Shown: positions 50,700-60,546 of the stretch, one piece after another
How the letters are laid out: each line of letters opens with the position of its first letter
Position numbering within the stretch: position 1 is the stretch's first letter
NCBI GenBank assembly: GCA_949293595.1
Contig: CASFDW010000007.1
Span: forward strand, 1 to 64,000
From: an uncultured Spirochaetales bacterium
GTDB lineage: Bacteria > Spirochaetota > Spirochaetia > Sphaerochaetales > Sphaerochaetaceae
Direction: 5' to 3'
Length of the DNA: 64,000 nt
Translations under genes and position numbers: made by a program
Notes under the pieces: generated by a model
Told to the model about the DNA's origin: nothing
The model's database searches: none
What the model saw: only the letters and a program-made list of their open reading frames with translations

Positions 50700-52059
50700 C
50701 CCCTCTTTCCTCCCCCTTCCACTGGGAAATCTTCCTGTAGAGCGTCTTACGTCCTATCTGAAGGAGGTCGGCTGCACGGCTCATATTGCCGGCGCAATAA
50801 GAAATCATGCCGGTGATCACCTTCTTCTCCGCCTCGTCCATGGTTGTGGGAAGGGCAATGGAAACCGACGAGGATGGAACGGCCTCCGAAATCTGGGCCG
50901 GAAGATCCTCAAGCTGTATTATGTTGCCTTTGGCAAGGACAACCGAGCTTTCCACGCTGTTCTTGAGCTCCCTGATGTTACCAGGCCAGCTATAGCTTAT
51001 CATGGCCTTGCGGGCCGCAGGTGAGAAACCTTCTATCCTGCGTCCGTCCTCCTCGTTGAACTGCTTCAGGAACTCCATCGAAAGAAGCTCGATGTCCCCC
51101 TTCCTCTCCCTTAGCGGCGGAACCTCTATGTGCACTACATTGAGCCTGTAGAAGAGATCCTCCCGGAACCGGCCTGCCTTGACCTCCTCCGCAAGGTTGC
51201 GGTTCGTGGCCGCGATTATCCTCACATCCACGCTTATGGTCTTCTCCCCTCCGACCCTCTCGAACTCCCTTTCCTGCAGCACACGGAGTATCTTCACCTG
51301 TGTGGACATGTCTATCTCACCTATCTCGTCAAGAAAGATCGTCCCTCCGTCCGCAAGCTCGAACCGTCCCTTCTTCTGTGCGGCAGCCCCAGTGAACGCA
51401 CCCTTCTCATGTCCGAACAGCTCGCTTTCCAGCAGGGACGAGCTCAAGGAGGCGCAGTGCACCTTAATGAACGGCTTGTCCTTCCTGGATGAAAGCGCCT
51501 GGACGGCATCCGCGACAAGCTCCTTTCCCGTGCCGCTCTCACCTGTTATGAGCACGCTTGCCTTCGTCGGTGCGACCTGGTTGATGATCTGCATCATCTG
51601 TGCGACCTTGTTGCTCCTGCCGATTATCCGTGAATACTGCTGCTGGCGCTTGAGCTTGTCTATCTCCTCCGTCAGTTTCCGGTTCTGCTCTGCGAGCATG
51701 CTGTTTGATATGCTCTTCTTTACAACGAGTATGAGCTTCTCAAGATCGACAGGCTTGGTGAAGAAATCTATGGCCCCGTCCCTCATCGTCTCGACCGCAG
51801 TCTCTATGGTACCATGTCCCGTGAGCACGATCACGGGAAGGGTCGGATACGACGCACTGATCTTCTTGAGCAGATCGTATCCGGACATGCCTGGCATCCT
51901 GAGGTCGGTTATGACCAGGTCGACATTGTTGCTGTTTATCTTCTCCCAGGCCATCTGTCCGTCGCTTGCGGTAAGCACGTTGTAGCCCTCATCCTCGAAG
52001 GCATATTTGAGACCGCTTACGATGTTGGCCTCGTCATCGCAGATCAAAAGTGTGGACAC
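50692..52059 (-). CDS. atoC: NtrC-family sigma-54-dependent response regulator (AtoC type)
   Basis: A 455-residue regulator. The receiver domain is residues 1-120 with phospho-acceptor D52. The AAA+ domain follows, with Walker A GESGTGKE and the sigma-54 contact loop GAFTGA, and a Fis-type helix-turn-helix lies at the C-terminus (NMSRAADLLQIGRKTLYRKI). It starts with GTG directly after the kinase stop TAG, with AAGGAGG upstream. Its partner is the kinase just before it. It implies that the organism has sigma-54. The regulated genes are unknown; the symbol follows the treponemal naming. Confidence 0.92.
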   Translation of the reverse strand: MSTLLICDDEANIVSGLKYAFEDEGYNVLTASDGQMAWEKINSNNVDLVITDLRMPGMSGYDLLKKISASYPTLPVIVLTGHGTIETAVETMRDGAIDFFTKPVDLEKLILVVKKSISNSMLAEQNRKLTEEIDKLKRQQQYSRIIGRSNKVAQMMQIINQVAPTKASVLITGESGTGKELVADAVQALSSRKDKPFIKVHCASLSSSLLESELFGHEKGAFTGAAAQKKGRFELADGGTIFLDEIGEIDMSTQVKILRVLQEREFERVGGEKTISVDVRIIAATNRNLAEEVKAGRFREDLFYRLNVVHIEVPPLRERKGDIELLSMEFLKQFNEEDGRRIEGFSPAARKAMISYSWPGNIRELKNSVESSVVLAKGNIIQLEDLPAQISEAVPSSSVSIALPTTMDEAEKKVITGMISYCAGNMSRAADLLQIGRKTLYRKISQWKGEERGDE

Positions 52060-53223
52060 CTATTCCTCCTTGGTCCCGATCGCCTTGCGTTCCGAAGGCG
52101 GAATCGGGAATTTGAACGTGAACACGGTACCCGACCCTACCTTGCTGTCGAATTCGATATCCGCCCCGTGCGCGTTCATGATCTTCAATACGGCAGTGAG
52201 GCCGAGCCCCGTGCCTCCCTCGCTCTTTGTTGTGAAATACGGCTCGAAAATCTTCTTCTGCTGTTCCTCGGTCATGCCGCAGCCATTGTCGGATATTGAG
52301 ACACGGACGAAATCCCCGTCGGTCCTGCTTTCAAGAACCAAGACCCCGCCTGCGCCCATGGCATAGAAGCTGTTGTTCACAATATTGAGGAAAGCTCTCC
52401 GTAGGAGTTTCGAATCAAGCATTATTGAAGGAAGGAACGGTTCAAGATGCATTTCGATCCTGATGTTCTTCTGCAACGCCTCAACTGCAATGAAATCCGA
52501 AAGTTCGTTCAGCACATCGTTTATCCTGTCGAGCTTCAGGTTTATATCTATCGGCTTGACCGCAAAGAGGAAATCGACGGCGATCTCGTTCAGCCTCTCC
52601 GTCTCCTGGTCAAGCACGTCCAAAAACTCCTCCGCCTTGTCCAGTCCACGTCCGCTCGATACGGCCTTCCTGAGAAGGGAGATGTATATCCGCATGGCGG
52701 CAAGCGGATTCTTTATGTCATGTGCGACCCCTGCGGCCATGGTGGTCATGCTGGCAAGGGCTTCGGTGTTCCTTAGCTTCATCTCCTTCTTAAGCATCTC
52801 CGTGATGTCCTCGAAACAGATGTCGAGATATTCGGTATCCGAAAGCATGAACGGCGTGAACGACACCCTGATTGTCTTGATCTCTCCTTCACCGAATGAA
52901 AAATCCCTGCTCTCCAGACTCTCCTCACCTGCGGATATGCGCTTGAGATATTTCCTTACGTCGGGATCCTTCACCACATCAAGAAGGCTCTTGCCCTCCT
53001 TGAACGATGTCTGCTGAAGAGGAATCATCTTCGACAGGCTGCGGTTGAGGAGGCAGATCTTCCAGTTCTGCTTGTCCACGATTATGTGTCCGGTCCTTCC
53101 ACGGTCGAAAACCTCCCTGAGCAGATCGTACTCGTCAAGCACGCTCTCCATGACAGTCTTGAGATGTTCCTCACCGACAACCTTCTTGTCCTGCAGGATT
53201 TTCCTAAGTATTTTCGTTGACAA
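52060..53223 (-). CDS. atoS: cytoplasmic PAS-domain sensor histidine kinase (AtoS type)
   Basis: A 387-residue kinase without transmembrane segments. Residues about 30-145 form a PAS-like sensor (RGRTGHIIVDKQNWKICLLN). The dimerisation/phosphotransfer helix has H168 in GVAHDIKNPLAAM. The ATPase domain has NIVNNSFYAMG, SDNGCGMTEEQ and GGTGLGL. Translation most likely starts at the TTG at 53223, 7 bases after GGGAGG; the next ATG would remove 24 residues. It overlaps holB by 20 bases. Being soluble, it should sense a cytoplasmic signal. Confidence 0.9.
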   Translation of the reverse strand: MSTKILRKILQDKKVVGEEHLKTVMESVLDEYDLLREVFDRGRTGHIIVDKQNWKICLLNRSLSKMIPLQQTSFKEGKSLLDVVKDPDVRKYLKRISAGEESLESRDFSFGEGEIKTIRVSFTPFMLSDTEYLDICFEDITEMLKKEMKLRNTEALASMTTMAAGVAHDIKNPLAAMRIYISLLRKAVSSGRGLDKAEEFLDVLDQETERLNEIAVDFLFAVKPIDINLKLDRINDVLNELSDFIAVEALQKNIRIEMHLEPFLPSIMLDSKLLRRAFLNIVNNSFYAMGAGGVLVLESRTDGDFVRVSISDNGCGMTEEQQKKIFEPYFTTKSEGGTGLGLTAVLKIMNAHGADIEFDSKVGSGTVFTFKFPIPPSERKAIGTKEE

Positions 53224-54358
53224 AAGAAGCCTCCCTCAATACAAGATCGTATGCGTTTCTGAGCCCTTGATTGAACACGTCCATGTCCTCCGCAGCTCCG
53301 TTCATAAGCCCCATGATGCGGCAGATCTCATGTGCCGGCCGGGCGGACGATTCCAGGTCCTTTTTCAGAAGATTCACGACAAGCTTCCTGAAATACTGCA
53401 TGCCTCCGCTTTTCTCCAAAAATGAAAAAAGGCCGTTGAGCGTATCCGGATCCCTCCGCCCTTCCCCGAACAGCATCTTGTGAAACTGTACGGCATACTC
53501 CTCGAGCATCTCCCTCTCCTTTTCTTCGACGGCATGCCTGAAAAAGAATTCATCAAGGTCGCCGTACTCCTTCCGGCTATGGAACACGCTTTTGAGAAAA
53601 CAGTTCAAATCCCCGGCAGACGGTGCGGGAAACGTGAATTTGACCACACGGGACAATATCGTTGGCAGAATGCGCTGGGGGTTGTCGCTGACAAGGAAAA
53701 AGTATCCGCCCTCGGGAGGTTCCTCGAGAATCTTGAGCAGGGCGTTCTTCGCGGCATCCTGCGCCTGTTCGATGTTCTCTATCATGACGAACCTACGGCC
53801 GCCTCCACCGTAAAGATAGTTGCGTATCAGCCTCACGTCGTCGACGACAAGCCCGCCCTTCTTCCTGCCTTTGGAGAGAAAATCCTTCGACAGCACGTCC
53901 TCCATGATCCCGTCGCAGATGGAGAGGAGGGTCTTCCTGTCGTCGCAATCGGCGGCTGCAAGGTCGAAAAGCTGTTCCTGGACTGAAGCGGCACGGTCGA
54001 AAAGCCTGTCTTTCTTCTGATCTGTACCGGAATCCTGAAGTGCGGGATGATATTGGAGAAGCACCTTCCTGATCTCACGGACGAAATGGTTCCTCATGCC
54101 CATGGAGGTGTTTTCCTTCAGAAGGTTGTAGGCGCTCATGACGGGGACAAGCAGGTTCCTCTGTGGTATGAAGACGATGTTGTCGGACTCCAACATGGCA
54201 TAGTCGCCGTCCCTCCCGTCCATATGAAAGGCCAGCTCGAGGGCGGTGGTCAGCCTGCCAGACATCCTTGGCCCGGCAAACAGGACGGACCTGGACAGCA
54301 TTCCCTTGTCGCAGCTGTCGAATATGCCATCCCTGACGGCAGCATCGGCCAACCTCAT
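53204..54358 (-). CDS. holB: DNA polymerase III delta' subunit-like protein (HolB)
   Basis: A 384-residue clamp-loader-like protein. The AAA+ layout is seen in [17 protein letters not shown], whose Walker A lacks the Lys, as usual for delta' subunits that do not bind ATP. Also present are [20 protein letters not shown], the conserved [19 protein letters not shown] and the sensor-1-like [11 protein letters not shown]. Long inserts (residues about 85-160) are unlike E. coli HolB. No zinc-binding Cys cluster is present, as expected for delta' forms without it. Its start shares one base with the cvpA stop and its end overlaps atoS. Confidence 0.82.
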   Translation of the reverse strand: MRLADAAVRDGIFDSCDKGMLSRSVLFAGPRMSGRLTTALELAFHMDGRDGDYAMLESDNIVFIPQRNLLVPVMSAYNLLKENTSMGMRNHFVREIRKVLLQYHPALQDSGTDQKKDRLFDRAASVQEQLFDLAAADCDDRKTLLSICDGIMEDVLSKDFLSKGRKKGGLVVDDVRLIRNYLYGGGGRRFVMIENIEQAQDAAKNALLKILEEPPEGGYFFLVSDNPQRILPTILSRVVKFTFPAPSAGDLNCFLKSVFHSRKEYGDLDEFFFRHAVEEKEREMLEEYAVQFHKMLFGEGRRDPDTLNGLFSFLEKSGGMQYFRKLVVNLLKKDLESSARPAHEICRIMGLMNGAAEDMDVFNQGLRNAYDLVLREASFVNENT

Positions 54359-54867
54359 CAGATGGACCCCTTGACCATTTCCACGGTCCCCGAATAAAAC
54401 GGCCTAATTATGTGCTGGACTATGAACGATGCGTCCAGATGAGGGCGCAGCGACGAGAATATTCCGATATTGTCCACAGCGGTGCAGAGCACACCGATGA
54501 TTATCAGGCAGAAGCAAAGGGAGAAAAGTCCGCCGAGGATCTTGTCGATGGCACTAAGGCCGACCTCCTCGAGAAACGATGCGAAAATGCATGCAAGCAG
54601 CCGCACCACGAGATACGTGCCGCCCATGAGGATTATCACCGAGACATAGGTGGACCACAACGGGGTCAGGACGCTGTTTTCGATTATTATTCCGGCAAGG
54701 GGCTTCGTGAAGAAATGAACGGCAATGAATCCGAGAACAAGACCAGGAAGCCAGCTTATGCTCCTTATCACTCCTTTCATGACACCGCCCAACACGGCAA
54801 GGATGAGGAAAACGGCCAGCACGAGATCCAGTACGCCAATTCCCAAGCCTGCGATCAAAACAACCAT
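54358..54867 (-). CDS. cvpA: CvpA-family membrane protein
   Basis: A 169-residue membrane protein with four predicted transmembrane segments. The family start [21 protein letters not shown] (GxxxG-like) and [17 protein letters not shown] are clear. CvpA proteins are linked to colicin V export and to envelope resistance to bile salts; the mechanism is unknown. It is the first gene of the operon cvpA-holB-atoS-atoC-dinG and diverges from secA. The four-gene order with atoSC recalls Treponema genomes. Confidence 0.85.
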   Translation of the reverse strand: MVVLIAGLGIGVLDLVLAVFLILAVLGGVMKGVIRSISWLPGLVLGFIAVHFFTKPLAGIIIENSVLTPLWSTYVSVIILMGGTYLVVRLLACIFASFLEEVGLSAIDKILGGLFSLCFCLIIIGVLCTAVDNIGIFSSLRPHLDASFIVQHIIRPFYSGTVEMVKGSI

Positions 54868-54951
54868 GCAAAACCCTCCATCATCAATATAATAGCTAAA
54901 AAAAGGGCTATCTTCCTACCATTTTTTCAATCTTTTTATTATTATTTTGGT

Positions 54952-57705
54952 ATGGCTAATTTTTTATACGCCCTCTTCGGAGGCACGAAACACGACAGGG
55001 ACATGAAGCATCTTGCCCCCATCGTCGCTAGAATCAACAGCGAGGAAGAATGGGCAAAAAGCCTTGACAAGGAAGCTTTTGCAGCCCAGACGGAGGAATG
55101 GAGAAAAGAGGTCGGCGGAGGAAGAAGCCTCGATGACATACTGCCCAAGGCGTTCGCTCTCGCGCGCGAGGCGGCAAGGCGTGTTCTGGGTGAAAGGCAC
55201 TATGACGTGCAGATGATGGGCGCCATCACGCTGCACGAGGGAAAGATCATGGAACTGAAGACGGGCGAGGGAAAAACCCTGGCCTGCGTTCCGGCCGCAT
55301 ACCTCAACGCGCTCGAGGGGAAAGGTGTCCACATCGTCACTGTCAACGACTATCTTGCTAAGCGCGACGCAGAGTGGATGGGACCGGTGTACGCCTATCT
55401 GGGACTCAGGACAGGAGTCATCACAAGCGACATGGACCCAGCGACGAAAAGGGAGAACTACCAGGCGGACGTCACATACGGAACGAACAACGAATTCGGC
55501 TTCGACTATCTCAGGGACAACATGAAGCTCCGGCTGTCAGACAAGATACAGCCAAGGCATCATTACTGCATAGTCGACGAGATAGACTCGATCCTGATCG
55601 ACGAGGCCAGGACCCCGCTGATAATCTCCGGGCAAGGAGAGGACGATACTCCCAAGGTGAGGGCTGCCAATGCGATAGTGCCCATGCTGAAGGAATGCGA
55701 GAAGAATCCCGAGACAGGGGATTACTACGAGCTGACAGCCATGGAGAAGCTCGACAGGGAGACCGCGCTCCGGTTCGACGAGAAAGGCGACTACAAGATC
55801 GATGAAAAGGGAAAGAGGGTCACCTTCACAAAGCAGGGCATGACACACATGGAGAACCTCCTGAAATCCACGGGTGCGCTCAGTGCGGCAAAGGACGACG
55901 AGGGCAACACCGTGTACAGCCTGTACGACGGGGAGAACTTCGAGCTCGTCCACTATGTCACACAGGCCGTGAGGGCGCACAGGCTGTTCGAGAAGGACGT
56001 GGACTACATGGTCAAGGACGGCGAGGTTCAGATAGTGGATGAATTCACGGGCCGCGTGCTTCCTGGAAGAAGGTATTCGGACGGGCTGCACCAGGCCATC
56101 GAGGCGAAGGAGAACGTGAAGGTTCTCGGCCAGAGCAAGACATTCGCAACGATCACATTCCAGAATTTCTTCAGGATGTACGACAAGCTTTCGGGCATGA
56201 CCGGAACCGCCGACACGGAAGCCGGTGAATTCAAGCAGATATACGGATTGGACGTGGTCGTGATACCGACGAACAAGCCCGTGGTCAGAAAGGACCTGAA
56301 GGATCTCATATATTACGACGAGAAGTCGAAGTTCAATGCCATAGTCGAGGATGTGCGGAAGATACATGAGACCGGGCAACCCATACTGATTGGAACGGTC
56401 TCGATCGAGAAATCGGAGATCCTCTCGGCCCTTCTGCGCAGGGCAGGAATCCGGCATGAGGTTCTCAATGCGAAGAACCATGCCAGGGAGGCATACATCA
56501 TAGGGGAAGCCGGAAGCAAGGGTGCCGTGACCATTGCCACCAACATGGCGGGAAGAGGTACCGACATCAAGCTCGGAGGAAGCCCTGAGCATCTTGCCAG
56601 GAAAAAATGCGGAACAGAAGCGGGACTGGAGGAATACCAGGCCGCCCTCAAGGCGATCGAGCCCGAGTGGAGAAAGGCCCAGAAGGAGGTCATAGACCTC
56701 GGGGGGCTGTACATCATCGGATCAGAACGTCATGAATCGAGAAGGATCGACAACCAGCTCAGAGGACGAAGCGGAAGACAGGGCGACCCGGGGACGAGCA
56801 GGTTCTATGTCTCTCTCGAGGACAGTCTCATGAGGCTTTTTGCAAAGGAAGGGCTCCGCGAGATGATCGGCAGGCTCGGTCTGAAGGACGGGTCGGCAAT
56901 CGAGCACAAGATGCTGGACAATGCCATCGAGAAAGCACAGGAGAAGGTGGAGGCCAGGAACTTCGAGATCAGAAAGCATCTGCTCGAATACGACGACGTG
57001 TTGAACGAGCAGAGGAACTATATCTATCAGGAACGGGACAGGATACTCTCATCCGACAACCTCTGCACCAGGGTGCTCGGCAACATACGCAACATACTCG
57101 AGTACTTCAGGGAACAGCACAAGGGCGACAGTGCGGCATATCTGGAGGATGTAAAGGCGTTCTTCAATATTTCCCCGGACCGTCTTGATGATGCAAACGC
57201 CTTCGAGATCATAGAGAAGGACATACGTGACAAGGAGGCAAAGGCGGGAAAGACGGAATTCAACTCGTTCATCCGCTATGTCTACCTGCGCAATATCGAC
57301 AGACGCTGGATCGACCATCTTGATGCGCTCGAGGAGCTCAAGGAAGCGGCTCACCTGATGAGCTATGCCCAGAAAAATCCGTTGGTGGAATACAAGAACA
57401 CGGCCAGTGACGCATTCGACGAGATGATCGGCGACATATCGGATGCTGTGGCCAAGACCGTGGTATCCGTAAGGATAATGACGGAGAGGGAGCGCAAGGA
57501 GCAGATCCTACGGGCACAGCACAGGAGCCTTTCCGACGCTTCAAGCGAGGAGCGCAGGAGCATCGGCAGGGGTACCGCGGTATCCAGCCAGCAGGATGGT
57601 TCGTCCATACAGATAAGACGTACCGCCCCGAAGATCGGAAGAAACGACCCATGCCCCTGCGGCTCGGGGAAAAAGTACAAGAACTGCTGCGGCAGGAATC
57701 TCTGA
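54952..57705 (+). CDS. secA: protein translocase ATPase SecA
   Basis: Motor of SecYEG-dependent protein export. The 917-residue protein starts at [20 protein letters not shown]. Landmarks are Walker [26 protein letters not shown], the DEAD-type [29 protein letters not shown], the second-ATPase motif [14 protein letters not shown] and [11 protein letters not shown]. The C-terminal SEC-C zinc motif is [13 protein letters not shown]. An in-frame upstream extension overlaps cvpA and is not coding. The ribosome-binding site is weak. A TATAAT lies at about 54889. Confidence 0.97.
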   Translation: MANFLYALFGGTKHDRDMKHLAPIVARINSEEEWAKSLDKEAFAAQTEEWRKEVGGGRSLDDILPKAFALAREAARRVLGERHYDVQMMGAITLHEGKIMELKTGEGKTLACVPAAYLNALEGKGVHIVTVNDYLAKRDAEWMGPVYAYLGLRTGVITSDMDPATKRENYQADVTYGTNNEFGFDYLRDNMKLRLSDKIQPRHHYCIVDEIDSILIDEARTPLIISGQGEDDTPKVRAANAIVPMLKECEKNPETGDYYELTAMEKLDRETALRFDEKGDYKIDEKGKRVTFTKQGMTHMENLLKSTGALSAAKDDEGNTVYSLYDGENFELVHYVTQAVRAHRLFEKDVDYMVKDGEVQIVDEFTGRVLPGRRYSDGLHQAIEAKENVKVLGQSKTFATITFQNFFRMYDKLSGMTGTADTEAGEFKQIYGLDVVVIPTNKPVVRKDLKDLIYYDEKSKFNAIVEDVRKIHETGQPILIGTVSIEKSEILSALLRRAGIRHEVLNAKNHAREAYIIGEAGSKGAVTIATNMAGRGTDIKLGGSPEHLARKKCGTEAGLEEYQAALKAIEPEWRKAQKEVIDLGGLYIIGSERHESRRIDNQLRGRSGRQGDPGTSRFYVSLEDSLMRLFAKEGLREMIGRLGLKDGSAIEHKMLDNAIEKAQEKVEARNFEIRKHLLEYDDVLNEQRNYIYQERDRILSSDNLCTRVLGNIRNILEYFREQHKGDSAAYLEDVKAFFNISPDRLDDANAFEIIEKDIRDKEAKAGKTEFNSFIRYVYLRNIDRRWIDHLDALEELKEAAHLMSYAQKNPLVEYKNTASDAFDEMIGDISDAVAKTVVSVRIMTERERKEQILRAQHRSLSDASSEERRSIGRGTAVSSQQDGSSIQIRRTAPKIGRNDPCPCGSGKKYKNCCGRNL

Positions 57706-57706
57706 G

Positions 57707-58528
57707 ATGCCGGTGCGGCATGGGGGATCAGGCATGAATGGCGCGGTCGACCTGTTTCTTTTTCTAGGTCAATCAAACATGGCCGGACGCGGTGACGCGT
57801 CCGAAGCCTCGCCGGTTGCGGCAGGTGCCGGCTATGAATACCGTGCGGTCTCGGATCCGGCAAGGCTTCATCCCATCGAGGATCCATTCGGAATCAACGA
57901 GAACAGAATCGGAGGAATAGACGACCGCTGGGGCGATGTGAACGCCAAATCAGGCGGTCTCGTTCCGGCCTTCGTCAACGCCTGGTATGAAAGGACGGGA
58001 GTGCCCGTCGTGGGGGTTTCTGCCTCGAAAGGAGGCTCGGCCATAAGCGAATGGGCACCCGGAGGCAAATACCATGAGGACATGCTCGCCCGGCTGGATG
58101 CGGCAGGCTCGTTCCTGAAATCCGAGGGAATCGTTGTGGCACACACATACGCGCTATTCTGCCAGGGGGAGACCGACGGCGATCTCAGAACGGATGCGGA
58201 TACCTACAAAGGACGATTCAGAACCCTTTTTTCAGCCCTCGCCGGGCACGGGGTCGAAAAGATCTTCATGATACTCATCGGCAGATGCAACATCGATGGA
58301 AGACACGATGACTATGACGTGGTCAGAAACGCACAGAAGGAACTTGCGGAGGAAAACCGCGACGTCGTGATCGTCTCAAGATGCATGGAGACGTTTTTGG
58401 AAAGGAATCTGATGAAGGATGCCTTCCACTACAAGCAACAGGGATACGAGATCGCGGGGACCGAGGCAGGGGCCAACACGGCCTCCTACGTGCTTTCCCT
58501 CAGAGGAAAAGCATTGGATCAAGCTTGA
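57707..58528 (+). CDS. SASA-type carbohydrate esterase (SGNH fold)
   Basis: A 273-residue cytoplasmic esterase of the sialate O-acetylesterase/DUF303 group. The block I motif FLFLGQSNMAGRG supplies the nucleophile Ser. The catalytic His is probably in DAFHYKQQGYEIAG near the end. SASA enzymes remove acetyl groups from sialic acid or plant polysaccharides. The ATG at 57707 overlaps the secA stop; an alternative ATG at 57734 would remove nine residues. It is probably co-transcribed with secA by proximity only. Its last 29 bases overlap the convergent LysM gene. Confidence 0.82.
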   Translation: MPVRHGGSGMNGAVDLFLFLGQSNMAGRGDASEASPVAAGAGYEYRAVSDPARLHPIEDPFGINENRIGGIDDRWGDVNAKSGGLVPAFVNAWYERTGVPVVGVSASKGGSAISEWAPGGKYHEDMLARLDAAGSFLKSEGIVVAHTYALFCQGETDGDLRTDADTYKGRFRTLFSALAGHGVEKIFMILIGRCNIDGRHDDYDVVRNAQKELAEENRDVVIVSRCMETFLERNLMKDAFHYKQQGYEIAGTEAGANTASYVLSLRGKALDQA

Positions 58529-59519
58529 CGGCACCCTGTTCGAGGATCAGATAAAGCGTGGCGGACGGGAAGAACCGTGTGCTCGATCCGACAGTCCCGA
58601 TCACATCGCCTTTCTTTATGCTCTGGCCGAGCTTAACGTTCACCACCTCAAGCGAATAATAGGAACTCTTGTATCCGCCAGGATGTATTATTGTGACAAA
58701 CCGTCCGAATCTTTCGTTGTTCCCGGCATCGGACACGAAGCCGTCGGCAACCGCCTTGACAGCCGATCCTGCCGGCATCGCGAATCCCACCCCCTCGAGT
58801 TTGAATCCGTTGACAACCTCTCCGAAGGAATAAGCCGCGCTTCCTTCCCCGGGACGAGAGAACATGCTCTCCTCCGGTGAAGAAACACCACCGGGTATGA
58901 AGATGCTTACACCCGCCTCCAGCTCCTCGGACCCAAGTCCGTTCAATTCCATGAACTCACGCTGGCTCGTTGTGATTCCGAACCGCTTCATTATCGAGGA
59001 AAGGGTGTCTCCTTCCGCAACCTGGTACAGCTGTCCGTCCACGGGCGGTATCAGGAGGACCTGTCCCGAAGTCAAAGAGGTCTGGTCGGCGATCCTGTTC
59101 ACGTTAGCTATGGTCGAAGGGGAGATCGAGAACCTGCTGCCGATAAGGGCGAGCGTGTCTCCCGGCTCCACGATGTAGCTCGTGAAAATTGACTCCTCCC
59201 CTTCCTCTCTCTCCGCGACGGTTTCGGGAACATCATCAAGGGATACGGCCTCCTCCTCCGCCTCGGCCGGGACAACCACGGTCTCCGGCTTGCTGACAGT
59301 GACCTTGACCACCTCTCCCACATCGAGGTTCATCTCGCTGCGCACAGCCGGCTCTGAAATAGGCCGGACATCTTCCGAAGGCTTGAAAAGCATGTAGAAA
59401 AGAAAGGCGATTATGATGACGAGCACTGCCATGAATGAAACAAGCACGGTCTTCCTGTTGCCACCCTTTTTCCTGCGTGAAAAGGTGGACGGCATGTCGT
59501 CATAATCGTTTCTGCTCAT
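58500..59519 (-). CDS. membrane-anchored LysM protein with zinc-less LytM/M23 domain
   Basis: A 339-residue type II membrane protein. Residues 1-25 are cytoplasmic and basic, with a transmembrane segment at about 26-46. Two LysM domains follow (SYIVEPGDTLALIGSRFS and LYQVAEGDTLSSIMKRFG), then a C-terminal M23 domain. The M23 core is clear (VKAVADGFVSDAGN, VKLGQSIKKGDVIGTVG), but the zinc ligands are gone: HxxxD reads FKLEGVG and HLHFE reads TLYLILE. It is therefore probably an amidase activator or scaffold of the NlpD/EnvC kind, not a hydrolase. The start at 59519 was chosen for domain sense. Confidence 0.85.
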   Translation of the reverse strand: MSRNDYDDMPSTFSRRKKGGNRKTVLVSFMAVLVIIIAFLFYMLFKPSEDVRPISEPAVRSEMNLDVGEVVKVTVSKPETVVVPAEAEEEAVSLDDVPETVAEREEGEESIFTSYIVEPGDTLALIGSRFSISPSTIANVNRIADQTSLTSGQVLLIPPVDGQLYQVAEGDTLSSIMKRFGITTSQREFMELNGLGSEELEAGVSIFIPGGVSSPEESMFSRPGEGSAAYSFGEVVNGFKLEGVGFAMPAGSAVKAVADGFVSDAGNNERFGRFVTIIHPGGYKSSYYSLEVVNVKLGQSIKKGDVIGTVGSSTRFFPSATLYLILEQGAVKLDPMLFL

Positions 59520-59520
59520 C

Positions 59521-59549
59521 TTGCTGTACGCCCCTGCTTGGATTATAGT
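59521..59549 (+). promoter_or_regulatory. promoter with nearly no leader before the PBP-like gene
   Basis: TTGCTG and TATAGT are spaced by 17 bases. The predicted start lies near 59556, about 4 bases before the ATG at 59560, so the mRNA would be nearly leaderless. The box begins just after the divergent LysM gene's start. Confidence 0.5.
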
Positions 59550-59559
59550 ATAAAGCGTC

Positions 59560-60546
59560 ATGAAAAAAAAGAGGAATAAGAAAGAAGGCAGGCTCATTCT
59601 GGGGCTTCTGATCCTCGCCTTCCTCATCGTTGTCGCCCGTCTTTTCTGGCTCTATGTCTCGGAGGGGATCATAAATACGAACTACAGGGACCCCGAGATA
59701 ACAGGTGAATATTACAGGGGTACCATATACGACAGGAACAACGAGATCCTTGCGATGGACAGCGTCGAATACATCATCAAAGTGAACACGAGGAGCCTGA
59801 CGGGCATAAGCAGGGCATCATCCGTCATTGCGGGGCATTCAGGGCTCAGCGCGATCGAAATAGAGGAATTGCTGGCAAACGGAGCCGGCACTGTCGATAT
59901 TCCCAGTACGTTGAGCGCCAGCGGCGTGGATGATTTCCTCGAATTGTTGGAAAAGGAACGCCTGGAGCGTTCGATACATGTCGAGAAAACCCTTGTCAGG
60001 GCCTATCCGACAAACGAGCACGGAAAGGAAATCATAGGACGCGTCGATGCGGCAATGACCGGCATAAGCGGCGCCGAGCTCCTGTTCAACGACGTGCTGT
60101 CCCCACCCCTCGTGCTCGGAGACGGGGTGATAAGAGGTGCGGACATCAGGCTTTCCATCGATATCTCCATGCAGTACATATGCGATTTCGTTCTTTCCTC
60201 CTATGCGGGCAACGACGACGGCATGATCGCCGTGATAAACAAGAACGACGGACAGCTTTATGCGCTCAGCAGCACCGGATACGAAAAAAACGAGATAGAC
60301 GGGATAATGGCATCACGCATATCCCCGTCCTTCGTTCCTGGGTTGCTTGCCGACGAGAAGGTGGATGCCGGGGGACTTGAAGGCCCGTACGGACTGTTGC
60401 GCATGGACGGGACCGAAAGCTGCGTGACAGATGCGGGCTCCTACCTGATACTGACGGCAAGCGGTGCCGCAGGCACAAGCAGGCCGATGGCGGAGGAAAC
60501 CCTCGATGTCATGGTTCACAGGGGAAAGATGAGGCCGGTCACCTGA
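59560..60546 (+). CDS. class B PBP-like protein without a transpeptidase active site
   Basis: A 328-residue protein with a transmembrane anchor at residues 12-32. The class B penicillin-binding-protein dimerisation domain is clear: RGTIYDRNNEILAMD near residue 51, YPTNEHGKEIIGRVDAA and SGAELLFNDVL near residue 170. The start of a transpeptidase domain follows (RLSIDISMQYICDFVLSSY, IAVINKNDGQLYAL). The protein then ends after about 80 further residues without SxxK, SxN or KTG. It thus looks like an FtsI/Pbp2-like pseudoenzyme. No frameshifted remainder is visible downstream, where flhF converges and overlaps by 8 bases. Confidence 0.78.
   Translation: MKKKRNKKEGRLILGLLILAFLIVVARLFWLYVSEGIINTNYRDPEITGEYYRGTIYDRNNEILAMDSVEYIIKVNTRSLTGISRASSVIAGHSGLSAIEIEELLANGAGTVDIPSTLSASGVDDFLELLEKERLERSIHVEKTLVRAYPTNEHGKEIIGRVDAAMTGISGAELLFNDVLSPPLVLGDGVIRGADIRLSIDISMQYICDFVLSSYAGNDDGMIAVINKNDGQLYALSSTGYEKNEIDGIMASRISPSFVPGLLADEKVDAGGLEGPYGLLRMDGTESCVTDAGSYLILTASGAAGTSRPMAEETLDVMVHRGKMRPVT

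Noticed and set aside
54412..54951. In-frame extension that would make SecA 1097 residues long
   Set aside because: It overlaps cvpA, has no SecA homology, and the standard SecA start [11 protein letters not shown] lies at 54952.
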